Shown here: positions 33,898-42,980 of the stretch, one piece after another
How the letters are laid out: each line of letters starts with the position of its first letter
Numbering within the stretch: the stretch's first letter is position 1
Origin: JBFMDN01 sp040753915
GTDB taxonomy: Bacteria; Desulfobacterota; Desulfomonilia; Desulfomonilales; Desulfomonilaceae
Reading direction: 5' to 3'
DNA: 57,036 bases
Assembly (NCBI GenBank): GCA_040753915.1
Contig: JBFMDN010000035.1
Coordinates: 1-57,036, forward strand
Position numbers and translations under genes: made by a program
The notes under the pieces: generated by a model
Database searches by the model: none
What the model was told of the DNA's origin: nothing
The model's input: the letters and a program-made list of their open reading frames with translations, nothing else

Positions 33898-35211
33898 TCA
33901 TCGTTTCATCATGCCCGGCAAAAAGAGGGATATCTGAGGAAACGCAGTGAGAATAACTGCCACCACAATGATGGCGACAAGAAACGGCGTCACACCCTTT
34001 ATGATGGTTTCGACACTCGTATTCTTGGCAACCCCTGCCACAGTGAAGATGTTCAGACCCATAGGAGGCGTGATTAAACCCGCTTCCATCATCAAAACCG
34101 CAATAACCCCAAACCAGATGGGATCGAAGTTGAGTGCCAGAATGACCGGAAAGATGACCGGAAGGGTCAGCACCATCATTGAGATCGCATCGAGGAAGCA
34201 GCCGAGGACCAGGTAGATCAGGATGATCACCGCGTGAATAACATAGGGAGAAACCTGGAGTGTCGCGACCCAATTGGCCGCTTGCATGGGAATCGTGGAC
34301 AACGCCATGAAATAGCTGAACACATTGGCGCCGGCCACGAGCATCAATACCATGACGGAAATGCGTATTGCCTCTGTCATGGCTACAAAGAGGGCTGGCA
34401 GGGTAAGTTTTCGTTTGATGAGGGATATCAGCAGGAGCACCGTTGCTCCGATCGCTCCTGCTTCATCGGGAGTGAAAAAGCCCAAATAGATGCCACCCAT
34501 GACGAAGAGAAAAATGAATAGGGGCTCCCTGACGCCATACAAGGCGCGGAACTTCTCTCCCCACGTAACCTGATCCGGATTTGTGGGGGCTGCATTGGGA
34601 AAGAGCCTCACCCAGGCCACTACGATAGCGATGTACGCGAACGTGAGGAGGACGCCCGGCAGAATGCCAGCCACGAGCAGCTTCCCGATAGACTGCTCGG
34701 TGAGCATTCCGTACACCACGAACCCAATGCTGGGCGGTATGAGAAACCCAAGAGTGCCGCCTGCCGCGACGCTTCCTGTGGCCAGACGCTGGTCGTATTT
34801 GAACCGTTCCATCTCGGGCAGAGCTACGGTTCCCATTGTCGCGGCAGTGGCTACCGACGATCCACAGACAGCCGCGAACCCGCCACAGGCACCGATGGTG
34901 GCTATGGCCAAACCGCCTGGCAGGCGCCGGGTCCACTTGTCGAAGGACGAGTACAATTCGGTTGTGATGCCGGAGCTGCCGGCAAAAGAGCCCATGATGA
35001 TGAACAGAGGGATCACCGTGTACGGGTAAAAGGATGCCACTTCCCACAGGGTGCTCGCTGTCACGGGAAGAGCGGCTTCAACGGACGAAAGCACGGTCAG
35101 TCCCACGAATCCCGCGAACATCATGGCGAAGGCGATAGGCATGCCCAAGAATATGAGGACGAACACGAGCAGCGTGCCCAATATGCCTGTTACGACTGGA
35201 TCTGAGCTCAT
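33898..35211 (-). CDS. dctM: TRAP transporter large permease DctM (second system)
   Basis: The 437-residue permease starts MSSDPVVTGILGTLLVFV and has the signature YPYTVIPLFIIMGSFAG, GGTLGFLIPPSIGFVVYG and GCFLDAISMMVLTLPVIFP. Its ATG overlaps the dctQ stop by 4 nt (ATGA), so I use 35211 rather than the longer frame to 35394 that overlaps dctQ. It probably imports the substrate of the nicotinate-type pathway. Confidence 0.93.
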   Translation of the reverse strand: MSSDPVVTGILGTLLVFVLIFLGMPIAFAMMFAGFVGLTVLSSVEAALPVTASTLWEVASFYPYTVIPLFIIMGSFAGSSGITTELYSSFDKWTRRLPGGLAIATIGACGGFAAVCGSSVATAATMGTVALPEMERFKYDQRLATGSVAAGGTLGFLIPPSIGFVVYGMLTEQSIGKLLVAGILPGVLLTFAYIAIVVAWVRLFPNAAPTNPDQVTWGEKFRALYGVREPLFIFLFVMGGIYLGFFTPDEAGAIGATVLLLISLIKRKLTLPALFVAMTEAIRISVMVLMLVAGANVFSYFMALSTIPMQAANWVATLQVSPYVIHAVIILIYLVLGCFLDAISMMVLTLPVIFPVILALNFDPIWFGVIAVLMMEAGLITPPMGLNIFTVAGVAKNTSVETIIKGVTPFLVAIIVVAVILTAFPQISLFLPGMMKR

Positions 35212-35687
35212 GACACCAACTTCCGGGCGGATTCCACCAGGTCGAATCCGAATTCGAGAAAGAGGAACAAAGCCCCCACAGACACGAGCAATCGGAAGGG
35301 GAACTGGGAAATACGGAGCATGTCGGAAACACACTGAGTCTCGCACGCCACAACGATGCCTTGCCAGAAGAGAATTGCCACGATGAACATGCACAGGAGA
35401 GTGGTGACGCTAGCGATGGCCGCGGCAACCTTCTCAGGCAGCCTACTGACGAGCATCGTTGCGCGCACGTGATCTTTCGTCTGCTGTGCATATGCCAGTC
35501 CCAGCAGAACAAAGATGGACAGCATGTAGCTGGATAGCTCGAAAGCGCCGGGGATGGGCCGAGACCAGAAGTCCCGTGCCACGGCATCAGCCGAAGTAAG
35601 GAGCATCATGGGCAGCACCAGCGCCATCCCGACGTAGGCGAGCGCCCGAGTGGTCTTCTGAATGATACCTTTCAACCTTTCAAACAT
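35208..35687 (-). CDS. dctQ: TRAP transporter small permease DctQ (second system)
   Basis: The 159-residue protein has four membrane segments. LTSADAVARDFWSRPIPGA and LGLAYAQQTKDHVRATMLV are typical DctQ patterns. It lies between dctP and dctM in the usual order. Confidence 0.9.
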   Translation of the reverse strand: MFERLKGIIQKTTRALAYVGMALVLPMMLLTSADAVARDFWSRPIPGAFELSSYMLSIFVLLGLAYAQQTKDHVRATMLVSRLPEKVAAAIASVTTLLCMFIVAILFWQGIVVACETQCVSDMLRISQFPFRLLVSVGALFLFLEFGFDLVESARKLVS

Positions 35688-35726
35688 CGTTTCCCCGATC
35701 GCTTTCGAGTTTTGCGGGTCTTGTGA

Positions 35727-36797
35727 TTACTTGGCCGCCTTTTCCTGCCATTCAGGAGGAATGGCGACGCTCGTGGTCCCATGCTTGCTGGCTGCCTGGC
35801 CGAACAGTATTACGGCCTCTTTTGCAGGTAGCCCCTTCTTCTCCAGATCTGCCACCCATTCCTTGGTGGCTCCCTGAAAGCGTTCGAACCACTTGCTCTC
35901 TTCGTCCTTGGGCAGGTCATAAATCTGCACGCCTTTGGCTTTCAGCTCTTCCATCATCTCAGCGTACGTCTTCTTGCTGAGCCCATGGGTGGTAGCAAAG
36001 GGATTACTGCATACTTCCAGGATAATCTTTTGGAGGTCCGGTGGAGTCTTTTCCCACACCTTCTTATTCATGACTACGCCTTCGGAAACGCATCCGAAGG
36101 TGGCTTTCACGCCGTGTTTGGCAACTTCATACAGTTTGAAGGCCAGAACCAGCGGCGGGCATGTCACGAGACCATCGATGGTGCCGGTGTCCATTGCCAT
36201 GTATACGTCGCCCAACGGCATAAAGACGGGTTCCGCACCAAGGGCTTTGATATACATGGTCTGCATCCCGCCCGGAGAACGAAGCTTCAGTCCCTTTAGA
36301 TCCTCGAGGGTGCGAACCGGCTTGGTGGTCCAGATGAAGGCCTGGATGCATCCATTGAGCTCCAAGACTTTCACGTCCTCAAACTCTTTACTGAGTAGCT
36401 TATCGTGCATCTCGTTGCCGATGGACGTAGCCAGCTCCTTGCCGTCGACCCACGTTGCCAGAGAGAGAACATCCGTCAAAGGGAATCGACCGGGAGTCCA
36501 CGTGGCCGTGAAGTACCCCATGTCGGAGAGACCCTTGCGAACGATGTCAAAGTGCTCGGGGCCTTTGCCCAGGGCTCCACCCGCGTACATCGTGTACGTT
36601 ATGCGCCCGTCACTCCTTTTCTTGAGCTCCTCGAGCATGGGAATCCAGACGGTCGTTACCTCCCGGCTTGCAGGGGGATGCCAGGTGCTGAATTTGAGGT
36701 GCAACTTCGATCCACTCTCTGCTAGGGCAGGGCTCGCTGCCATGAGTGGCACGCTCAAAACGAACAGGCCAAGCAATAGCCAAGCGACTTTCTTCAC
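35727..36797 (-). CDS. dctP: TRAP transporter solute-binding protein DctP (second system)
   Basis: This 356-residue periplasmic protein has a Sec signal peptide (KKVAWLLLGLFVLSVPLMA, cleavage near SPALA-ES). The mature part has STWHPPASREVT, ELKKRSDGRITYTMYAGGAL and LKGLKLRSPGGMQTMYI. The start is GTG with GGAGGAG 5 nt upstream. The binding pocket is not assignable from sequence. Gene order fits dedicated uptake for the adjacent enzymes. Confidence 0.93.
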   Translation of the reverse strand: MKKVAWLLLGLFVLSVPLMAASPALAESGSKLHLKFSTWHPPASREVTTVWIPMLEELKKRSDGRITYTMYAGGALGKGPEHFDIVRKGLSDMGYFTATWTPGRFPLTDVLSLATWVDGKELATSIGNEMHDKLLSKEFEDVKVLELNGCIQAFIWTTKPVRTLEDLKGLKLRSPGGMQTMYIKALGAEPVFMPLGDVYMAMDTGTIDGLVTCPPLVLAFKLYEVAKHGVKATFGCVSEGVVMNKKVWEKTPPDLQKIILEVCSNPFATTHGLSKKTYAEMMEELKAKGVQIYDLPKDEESKWFERFQGATKEWVADLEKKGLPAKEAVILFGQAASKHGTTSVAIPPEWQEKAAK

Positions 36798-36862
36798 GAC
36801 GCTCCTCCTCTCGTGTTCTCCGGTCCGTCCTTTCGCTGATGGACCGTGTGAATGGCTGCGTG

Positions 36863-37441
36863 CTACCGCAGACCGTCCTCGAATTTCGCTTCCGCTATGG
36901 TCAAACCGCCTACCCTTGGGAGCGGTCGACCCGAATCAGTGACGACAAGCACCACCATCAGCTCATCGGGAAGGGGTGCGTCCTCCACCGATACTGTCAT
37001 GCCGTCGAAGTGCGAGCGAATGAACGCTGCATCCTTGTGGTTGATGGGAACGTCCACAGTGCAGCCTGCAGGGCCGCGTTTCTTCACCGAGGGGATCAGC
37101 GCCAAACCCCTACCCAGCGCATCGCGAAAAGGCTTGCCCAGTTTGGGGTGCAAAATTGCCGCCGCATGCTCCAATTCTCCTCGAAGGCCAACGACGCACG
37201 CCTTGGCATAGCTCTCTGCTTTTTCGGGTCCGATTCCCAGGGCTTCCAGGCACCGGTGGCCCAGGAGACCGCCCAACTCCGCACCCATGTCCATCAGCTC
37301 AGTCAGATCTTCCACATATTGGCGTGCAAACGGATTCTTGACCACTGCAATTGCAGCAGCCTTACGGGTGGGCGGGGTGACGGGGCGGTCCATTTCCCGG
37401 TGCGTTTCCTCCACTACGGTGACCAACTTGCGTATCTCCAT
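36863..37441 (-). CDS. DUF1185 (amino acid synthesis family) protein
   Basis: The 192-residue product (MEIRKLVTVVEETHREM) has the family pattern AAIAVVKNPFARQYVEDL, SYAKACVVGLRGELEHAAAI and VDVPINHKDAAFIRSHFDG. The family's function is unknown; members often neighbour amidohydrolases and TRAP genes. GAGGAG lies before the ATG at 37441. Its location between dctP and enamidase suggests a part in ring catabolism. Confidence 0.82.
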   Translation of the reverse strand: MEIRKLVTVVEETHREMDRPVTPPTRKAAAIAVVKNPFARQYVEDLTELMDMGAELGGLLGHRCLEALGIGPEKAESYAKACVVGLRGELEHAAAILHPKLGKPFRDALGRGLALIPSVKKRGPAGCTVDVPINHKDAAFIRSHFDGMTVSVEDAPLPDELMVVLVVTDSGRPLPRVGGLTIAEAKFEDGLR

Positions 37442-37479
37442 GGTTTTTCTCCTCATTCTTGCATGCGTGGAACCGCGAG

Positions 37480-38634
37480 TCAAACCGCTTTGGCCTTTCG
37501 ATTCGGCGGCGGTGTATTGCGGCTTTGGGTCACGACTATCTTTCCATCGACCAAGACCATGGACACACCTGGAGTGTCGCCCTCCTGCAGGCAAGAGAGA
37601 AGGTCGTGGCCAGTGCATCCCATTGGCGCGTCAGCGAACACCAGGTCTGCCTCGAATCCCGGAGCAATCCGACCCCGATTCAGACCGTACACCTTCGCGG
37701 TATTTCCCGTAGCTGCGCACACCGCAAGCGCCGGATCGATCCCACCCAAGGAAACGAGCCACGAAATGTTGCGCAGAATGCCGAGGGTCACAACGCCGGT
37801 ACCGGACGGAGCGTCATTGCCCAGAATGAGACGGCCGAACTCCCCGCGCTCCCGGATTAATCGGGCCACTTGCCCTGCACGGTACACGTTCCCGCATTGA
37901 ACGATCTCGATCGCCGCATCGGTGGTTTCTACAACACGTTTCGCTTCCTCGAAGCTCATGGCTGTGGGCCCACCGTTGATGTGAGAGACGACACTCGGCC
38001 GGACCCTTGTAATCTGATCCGCACCAACCACTGAGGAGCCGGGTATGGATGTGCCGCCAGAGTGCATCATGACGACCATGCCCCGTTGTTTGGCCCAATC
38101 ACACATCGTGGCTGCCTCGTCCGGGTCCTTGACGGACCCAAGACCGATCTCACCCACCACCTTGACCCCCTCCCGGGCCATTTCATCGAAATCTGCCTCG
38201 GTTAAACCCTTTTCCAGGATAACCGCTCCCCCGAGAACTTTCATCCCTCCCGGCCGGAAATTTGTCCATGCCTTTGCTGCTAGTATGGCCAATGCCTTCG
38301 TACCAGCAGGATCCTTGGGACGGCCGGGCAAATGGACCTCCCCGGCAGAGATCGACGTCGTCACTCCCCCGTGAACCGAGGATTCGAGAAAGCTCTGCAT
38401 TTGCTGACGCGGAGTGTAATCCCCCAGGACGACATGACAATGAGAGTCGATGAATCCAGGGCAGACGGCACAACCGCCCCCGTCAATCACCACCGCTCCG
38501 CTCGGAGCTCCCAACCCCTTCCCGATCTCCTGAATCGTGCCGTCTTGAAGGATCAGAGAATCCGCATCCAATACCGGGGCTTGCACGTCCCCGGACAACA
38601 TCAAGCCCACATTTCTTATGAGCGTAACCGACAT
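37480..38634 (-). CDS. ena: Enamidase-like amidohydrolase (tetrahydro-6-oxonicotinate opening)
   Basis: The 384-residue amidohydrolase resembles enamidase of the Eubacterium barkeri nicotinate pathway, which opens 1,4,5,6-tetrahydro-6-oxonicotinate to 2-formylglutarate and ammonia. Shared features I recall include GDYTPRQQMQSFLESSVHGG, PGRPKDPAGTKALAI, GGAVILEKGLTEADF, HSGGTSIPGSSVV, SHINGGPTAMSFEE, GNDAPSGTGVVTLGILRNI and TQSRNTPPPNRKAK. The HxH metal motif is DSHCHV. GGAGG precedes the ATG at 38634. It lies next to a molybdenum hydroxylase, matching the pathway. Caveat: amidohydrolase substrates are hard to fix by sequence alone. Confidence 0.85.
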   Translation of the reverse strand: MSVTLIRNVGLMLSGDVQAPVLDADSLILQDGTIQEIGKGLGAPSGAVVIDGGGCAVCPGFIDSHCHVVLGDYTPRQQMQSFLESSVHGGVTTSISAGEVHLPGRPKDPAGTKALAILAAKAWTNFRPGGMKVLGGAVILEKGLTEADFDEMAREGVKVVGEIGLGSVKDPDEAATMCDWAKQRGMVVMMHSGGTSIPGSSVVGADQITRVRPSVVSHINGGPTAMSFEEAKRVVETTDAAIEIVQCGNVYRAGQVARLIRERGEFGRLILGNDAPSGTGVVTLGILRNISWLVSLGGIDPALAVCAATGNTAKVYGLNRGRIAPGFEADLVFADAPMGCTGHDLLSCLQEGDTPGVSMVLVDGKIVVTQSRNTPPPNRKAKAV

Positions 38635-38645
38635 ACGTGCCTCCT

Positions 38646-39188
38646 TCACCAGGACGGTGGACTGATTACCCACACCACTCGGCATGGCTCTTTGCCCTCA
38701 TTGGTCCAAGAATGGGGAATCAGAGAAGAATAGTAAAACGAAGAATTCCGTGGAACCACATGAGTGTCGTCGCCAACGCGCAGCGTTAGCTCTCCATCCA
38801 AGACAATCCCAAACTCTTCGCCGGAATGAGAATACGGCTCGCGTGTTCCTCCGCCCGGCTCGATGACGGTATAGAAAGGTTGCATGAGCTTGTTGCCTAC
38901 GATGCGAACAAGTTGGCGCACGTGGGCGTCCCAGTGGGGGTGCGAAACTCGCGTCCATTCCTTTTCCGACAGAACTATCGGGTCGTCTATCAGCTCATCG
39001 ACAAAGAAATCAACGGTCTTCCGATCGACAGCCTTTGCCAATTTCTTCAGAGTTGCAAGCGACGGTGAAACTTTGCCGTGCTCGATTTGCGAGATGTACG
39101 AGGCGGTCACGCCGATCTCGTCTGCCAATTGCTGGAGGGTCAGCTCCTTCTGTTTCCGCCATGTGCTGAGCAGTTGTCCGAGTTTCAT
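38646..39188 (-). CDS. XRE-family regulator with C-terminal cupin
   Basis: The 180-residue regulator has an N-terminal helix-turn-helix (LTLQQLADEIGVTASYISQI then EHGKVSPSLATLKKLAKA) and a C-terminal cupin (EPYSHSGEEFGIVLDGELTL, VPRNSSFYYSSLIPHSW). Such proteins respond to a small-molecule ligand. It is the first gene of the 32088-39188 unit and divergent from the hydroxylase genes, so it is the obvious regulator of both. Confidence 0.9.
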   Translation of the reverse strand: MKLGQLLSTWRKQKELTLQQLADEIGVTASYISQIEHGKVSPSLATLKKLAKAVDRKTVDFFVDELIDDPIVLSEKEWTRVSHPHWDAHVRQLVRIVGNKLMQPFYTVIEPGGGTREPYSHSGEEFGIVLDGELTLRVGDDTHVVPRNSSFYYSSLIPHSWTNEGKEPCRVVWVISPPSW

Positions 39189-39210
39189 AATTTCCGCATA
39201 AAAAAAAGCG

Positions 39211-39239
39211 TTGACGGGGATGAATGAAATATATATAAA
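39211..39239 (+). promoter_or_regulatory. Near-consensus sigma-70 promoter of the hydroxylase operon
   Basis: TTGACG (39211-39216) and TATAAA (39234-39239) are separated by exactly 17 nt, close to the ideal sigma-70 spacing. The start of transcription would be near 39246, giving a ~130-nt leader before the first hydroxylase gene at 39378. It lies in the divergent region shared with the XRE-cupin gene, where the regulator probably binds. Confidence 0.7.
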
Positions 39240-39377
39240 AAATTGAACTAGCAGTTAAGTATGGCCTTGTCAACCAGAAATTTTCGTTTCTTCCAGGCAA
39301 TCGAGGACGGACACAAAACCAGCCATCCAGGGCAGCGATCTGCGGCCCGCGATTTCGAAGACACAGGTGCTAACTTC

Positions 39378-39857
39378 ATGAATCTCGAATTCATCCTGAA
39401 CGGTAGGAACCAATCTGTCCCCGATGTTCCTCCCCATGAAAATCTGCTCCACGTGCTCAGAGACCGACTAGGAATGCTGGGAACGAAGGAAGGATGCGGT
39501 GTTGGCGAATGTGGGGCTTGCACGGTCCTGCTTGACGGGGAACCGGTCAATTCGTGCCTCACTAACGCATGGAAAGCAGAGGGCCGAGAAGTCACAACCA
39601 TCGAGGGATTGGCGACAAATGGACGTCTGCATCCTCTTCAGGAAGCTTTCGTTGAGGCTGGGGCTATCCAATGTGGCTTCTGCACGCCGGGCATGATCTT
39701 GGCTGCGTACGCTCTTCTCAAGAGAACCCCAAATCCGGATGACGACCAGATCAAGACGGCATTGGAGGGGAATCTCTGCCGCTGCACAGGATATAAGCAC
39801 ATCGTTGAAGCGGTTCGGCTGACCGCCCGAAAGGCGAGGGAGGGATCAGTTGAGTAG
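39378..39857 (+). CDS. Molybdenum hydroxylase, 2Fe-2S subunit
   Basis: The 160-residue small subunit of a xanthine-dehydrogenase-type hydroxylase starts MNLEFILNGRNQSV. It binds two 2Fe-2S clusters: GCGVGECGACTVLL (plant-ferredoxin type) and GAIQCGFCTPG with GNLCRCTGY. An in-frame ATG at 39261 would add 39 residues unlike the family, so 39378 is preferred, although its ribosome site is weak. Together with the next two genes it would hydroxylate an N-heterocycle such as nicotinate. Confidence 0.93.
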   Translation: MNLEFILNGRNQSVPDVPPHENLLHVLRDRLGMLGTKEGCGVGECGACTVLLDGEPVNSCLTNAWKAEGREVTTIEGLATNGRLHPLQEAFVEAGAIQCGFCTPGMILAAYALLKRTPNPDDDQIKTALEGNLCRCTGYKHIVEAVRLTARKAREGSVE

Positions 39858-40716
39858 ATTCGTGACTGCCAGGAGCCTTGACGGGGCTCTGGACGAGGTG
39901 TCTCATGGCGCCCGCATCATAGCGGGCGGGACTGACTTCATGATTCATGTTCGCCGGGAGCGACTGTTCGGGGACGAGCCTTCGCATGCCTTTGTTGACG
40001 TTTCTCGTCTCGAGGAGCTAAATCGCCTGGACCTGTCCTCTGACCTCCCCTTTGTTGGGGCAGCGGTCACCTTCCGACGGCTCGAGACCTCCCCGGAAGT
40101 CAGAAGCTTGTATGGAGCCTTGGCTCAATGCGCTGCAACGGTGGGTTCGGTTCAGATTCGCACGCTGGCGACTATAGGCGGGAATGCAGCCAATGCCTCT
40201 CCCGCTGCGGATGGCGTAACAGCCTTGGTCGCGCTGGGGGCGCGGGCAAAGATCGTGTCCCCCGAAGGCACGCGTACCGAACGGTTGGAGGAGTTGATCA
40301 CGGGACCTAATCGAACAAATCTTTCTCCGGAAGAAATAATCGTCGGCTTTGAGTTGGATCGTTCCGTACGCGGGACGGCGCAGGTGTTCAGGAAGATCGG
40401 CCGGAGGCAGGCGGTCGTGATAGCGAGATTGAATGTGGCTGTTTGTCTCGGTCGGGATCTGTCGGATCCTCGCGTAGTCGTGGGCTCCTGTTTTCCGTCT
40501 CCCCGGCGGCTAAGTGCTGTGGAGGCCCTCCTGGCGTCGGGATCTCCTGGACCGACGTTATGGAAGGAAGCGGGACTCGTCGCATCGAAAGAGTTTGTCA
40601 TGGTGTGCGGTTGGCGGGCTTCCGCTTCGTACAAGACTCCGGTGACGGCCGCATTGGTGACCCACGCCTTGGAATCTGCCTGGGAGCAGGTGGAGGTGCC
40701 CGATGATCATAGGTGA
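39850..40716 (+). CDS. Molybdenum hydroxylase, FAD subunit
   Basis: The 288-residue subunit has the FAD-binding motifs ARIIAGGTDFMIHVRR and VGSVQIRTLATIGGNAANA. It starts at a TTG overlapping the previous gene by 8 nt, a common translational coupling. It passes electrons from the Fe-S clusters to an acceptor. Confidence 0.92.
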   Translation: MSRFVTARSLDGALDEVSHGARIIAGGTDFMIHVRRERLFGDEPSHAFVDVSRLEELNRLDLSSDLPFVGAAVTFRRLETSPEVRSLYGALAQCAATVGSVQIRTLATIGGNAANASPAADGVTALVALGARAKIVSPEGTRTERLEELITGPNRTNLSPEEIIVGFELDRSVRGTAQVFRKIGRRQAVVIARLNVAVCLGRDLSDPRVVVGSCFPSPRRLSAVEALLASGSPGPTLWKEAGLVASKEFVMVCGWRASASYKTPVTAALVTHALESAWEQVEVPDDHR

Positions 40717-42955
40717 GAGTCCTGCAAGAGTAGGGGCATTGGAGAGAGTGCTTGGTTCGGTAAGGTTTGGAGCAGATCAAGGTGAGCAGGGAGACCTCGT
40801 CCTGGTTTGCGCCAGGGCCGAGCGGGCACCAGCGAGAATTGATGCCATCGATGTGACTCGGGCACTGTCCGTGCCCGGCGTTGTTCGGATCTTCACCGCG
40901 GCGGACATTCCGGGAGTGAATCGTCTGGGTATTATCGCGTCGACCAAGGATCAAGAATTCTTGGCGGAAGAGTACATCCGTCATAGAGGCCAGGCATTTG
41001 CACTCGTTGCAGCGGAAACGGAGAAAGCAGCCAGAAAGGCTGCCAGGCTGATTGATGTTGCGGTCACCGAGCTGGAGGGGGTTTTCGATCCTCGCGAAGC
41101 ATTGGCTGAAGGGGCCCCTCTAGTCCACCCGGACAAGAAGTCGGACAATCTCATGAACAGGAGGGTCATTAAAAAAGGTGACGTGGAGGAAGCTCTCGCT
41201 CGCTCTGCAGTAGTTCACGAGGCAGAATACACCACGAGCTTCATCGAACACGCTGCGCTCGAAACTGAGGGGGGCCGTGCGTGGATAGAAGACGGTCGGC
41301 TTATCGTCAAGGCCTGTACACAGAACGCCCATTACGACCACGCAGAGCTGGCAAAGTTTTTGGCTCTGGACCCGGACCGCATTCGAGTGATTCAGGCTGA
41401 GACCGGCGGGGCATTCGGCGGAAAGCTGGACGTCTCCGTTCAGCCGTACCTTGGGCTAGCTGCGTGGCTACTGAAGAGACCCGTGCGAATGACGTACACC
41501 CGTGAGGAAACCTTTCTTGGAACCGGGAAACGTCACCCATTCTGGATGAGATATGTGAGCGGAGCGGATAGAGACGGCAGGTTGACCGCAATGAAAATAG
41601 ACTTGGTGGGAGACACGGGAGCATTCGCCTCCTATGGGATGGCAGTGTGCACCAGAGCCGCTGTCCATGCCACCGGCCCCTATTTCGTGCCCAACGTGCT
41701 CGTCGATTGCCGTCTGGCCTATACGAACAATCCGTGGACTGGCGCCATGCGAGGCTTCGGAGTTCCCCAGGTGGCTGTTGCTCATGAGGGCCAGATGAAC
41801 GCTCTGGCCGACAAGCTGGGAATGGACCCGCTGCAGTTCCGGTTGATCAATGCATTGCGACCGAGACAAGCCACTGCGACCGGACAGGTACTGACTCAGA
41901 GCGTTGGGCTTGTGAAATGCCTTGAAGCACTGAGGCCCACCTATGAGCAATGGTTGTCGGACAGCCGCTCGAGACCGGGCATCTGCAGCGGCGTTGGTGT
42001 GGGAGCCATGTTTTACGGCATCGGCAATACAGGTGTAAAGAATCCGTCCAGCGGCCAGGTTGAATGGAGGCCTGATGGGACGATCATCCTTTATACGGGA
42101 GCGGCTGAGATTGGGCAGGGATCGGACACTGCCCTGAGACAGGTGACCGCTGCACGATTGAAGGTCGATCCAAGCCGGATCACGCTGGTGCGAGCGGACA
42201 CGGACCTGACGACTGACGCGGGAGCGACTTCGGCGAGCCGCCAGACGTACATATCGGGTCGTGCGGCATTCAATGCGGCAGCAGCGCTGGAAGGGATGAT
42301 CCTGGCAGAGTTCGAGGAGCTTCTGGAAGCGGACCGAGCTGATTTGGAAATGAGCGATGGAATAGTTTGGGTCAAAGGATCGCCGCAGATGGGGAGGCCT
42401 GTCGAGGAGGCAGTACGTCGAATAGTGGATCGAGGGGGCGTGGCAAAGGCAGCGGGGGACTTCGATCCGATAACCGTGCCGCTGCATGCAGAAACCGGCC
42501 AAGGATCTCCGTACGGCACCTATGCTTTCGCAGCTCAGTTAGCCATGGTGGAAGTCACCCGCTGGTCGGGTAACGTAGAAGTCAAGCGCATGGCCGCTGC
42601 CCACGACGTGGGGCGGGCCGTCCATCCAAAGGCAGTGGAAGGCCAGATTTGCGGTGGCGTGATGATGGGGCTCGGTATGGCTCTCATGGAAGAGTTCGTT
42701 CCGGGGCTCCACGAGAATTTCGAGAATTACCACATCCCCACCATTAAGGATATGCCGGAGATCGACCCGGTAATCATTGTGGAGGAGCCTGAAGAGACCG
42801 GTCCCTTCGGAGCCAAAGGCGTCGGCGAGCCGGCGCTGATCCCGAGTGCCCCAGCCATCGCCGGAGCGGTGAGCCGCGCCCTGGGGCGTTCGATGCGTCA
42901 CATGCCCATGAGTCTCGAACGAGTCATGGAAGCAATGGGCGAAGACGGCTGCTGA
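40703..42955 (+). CDS. Molybdenum hydroxylase, catalytic Mo subunit
   Basis: The 750-residue subunit holds the molybdopterin cofactor. It has ETGGAFGGKLDVSVQPYLG, MRGFGVPQVAV, TGAAEIGQGSDTALRQV and the active-site Glu in FGAKGVGEPALIP. In E. barkeri nicotinate dehydrogenase this subunit is split in two; here it is one piece as in most of the family. It overlaps the FAD subunit gene by 14 nt. Given the enamidase, nicotinate or a related N-heterocycle is the likely substrate. Confidence 0.92.
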   Translation: MIIGESPARVGALERVLGSVRFGADQGEQGDLVLVCARAERAPARIDAIDVTRALSVPGVVRIFTAADIPGVNRLGIIASTKDQEFLAEEYIRHRGQAFALVAAETEKAARKAARLIDVAVTELEGVFDPREALAEGAPLVHPDKKSDNLMNRRVIKKGDVEEALARSAVVHEAEYTTSFIEHAALETEGGRAWIEDGRLIVKACTQNAHYDHAELAKFLALDPDRIRVIQAETGGAFGGKLDVSVQPYLGLAAWLLKRPVRMTYTREETFLGTGKRHPFWMRYVSGADRDGRLTAMKIDLVGDTGAFASYGMAVCTRAAVHATGPYFVPNVLVDCRLAYTNNPWTGAMRGFGVPQVAVAHEGQMNALADKLGMDPLQFRLINALRPRQATATGQVLTQSVGLVKCLEALRPTYEQWLSDSRSRPGICSGVGVGAMFYGIGNTGVKNPSSGQVEWRPDGTIILYTGAAEIGQGSDTALRQVTAARLKVDPSRITLVRADTDLTTDAGATSASRQTYISGRAAFNAAAALEGMILAEFEELLEADRADLEMSDGIVWVKGSPQMGRPVEEAVRRIVDRGGVAKAAGDFDPITVPLHAETGQGSPYGTYAFAAQLAMVEVTRWSGNVEVKRMAAAHDVGRAVHPKAVEGQICGGVMMGLGMALMEEFVPGLHENFENYHIPTIKDMPEIDPVIIVEEPEETGPFGAKGVGEPALIPSAPAIAGAVSRALGRSMRHMPMSLERVMEAMGEDGC

Positions 42956-42980
42956 TCGAGCGAGCCCGCGTGCTGAGAGC

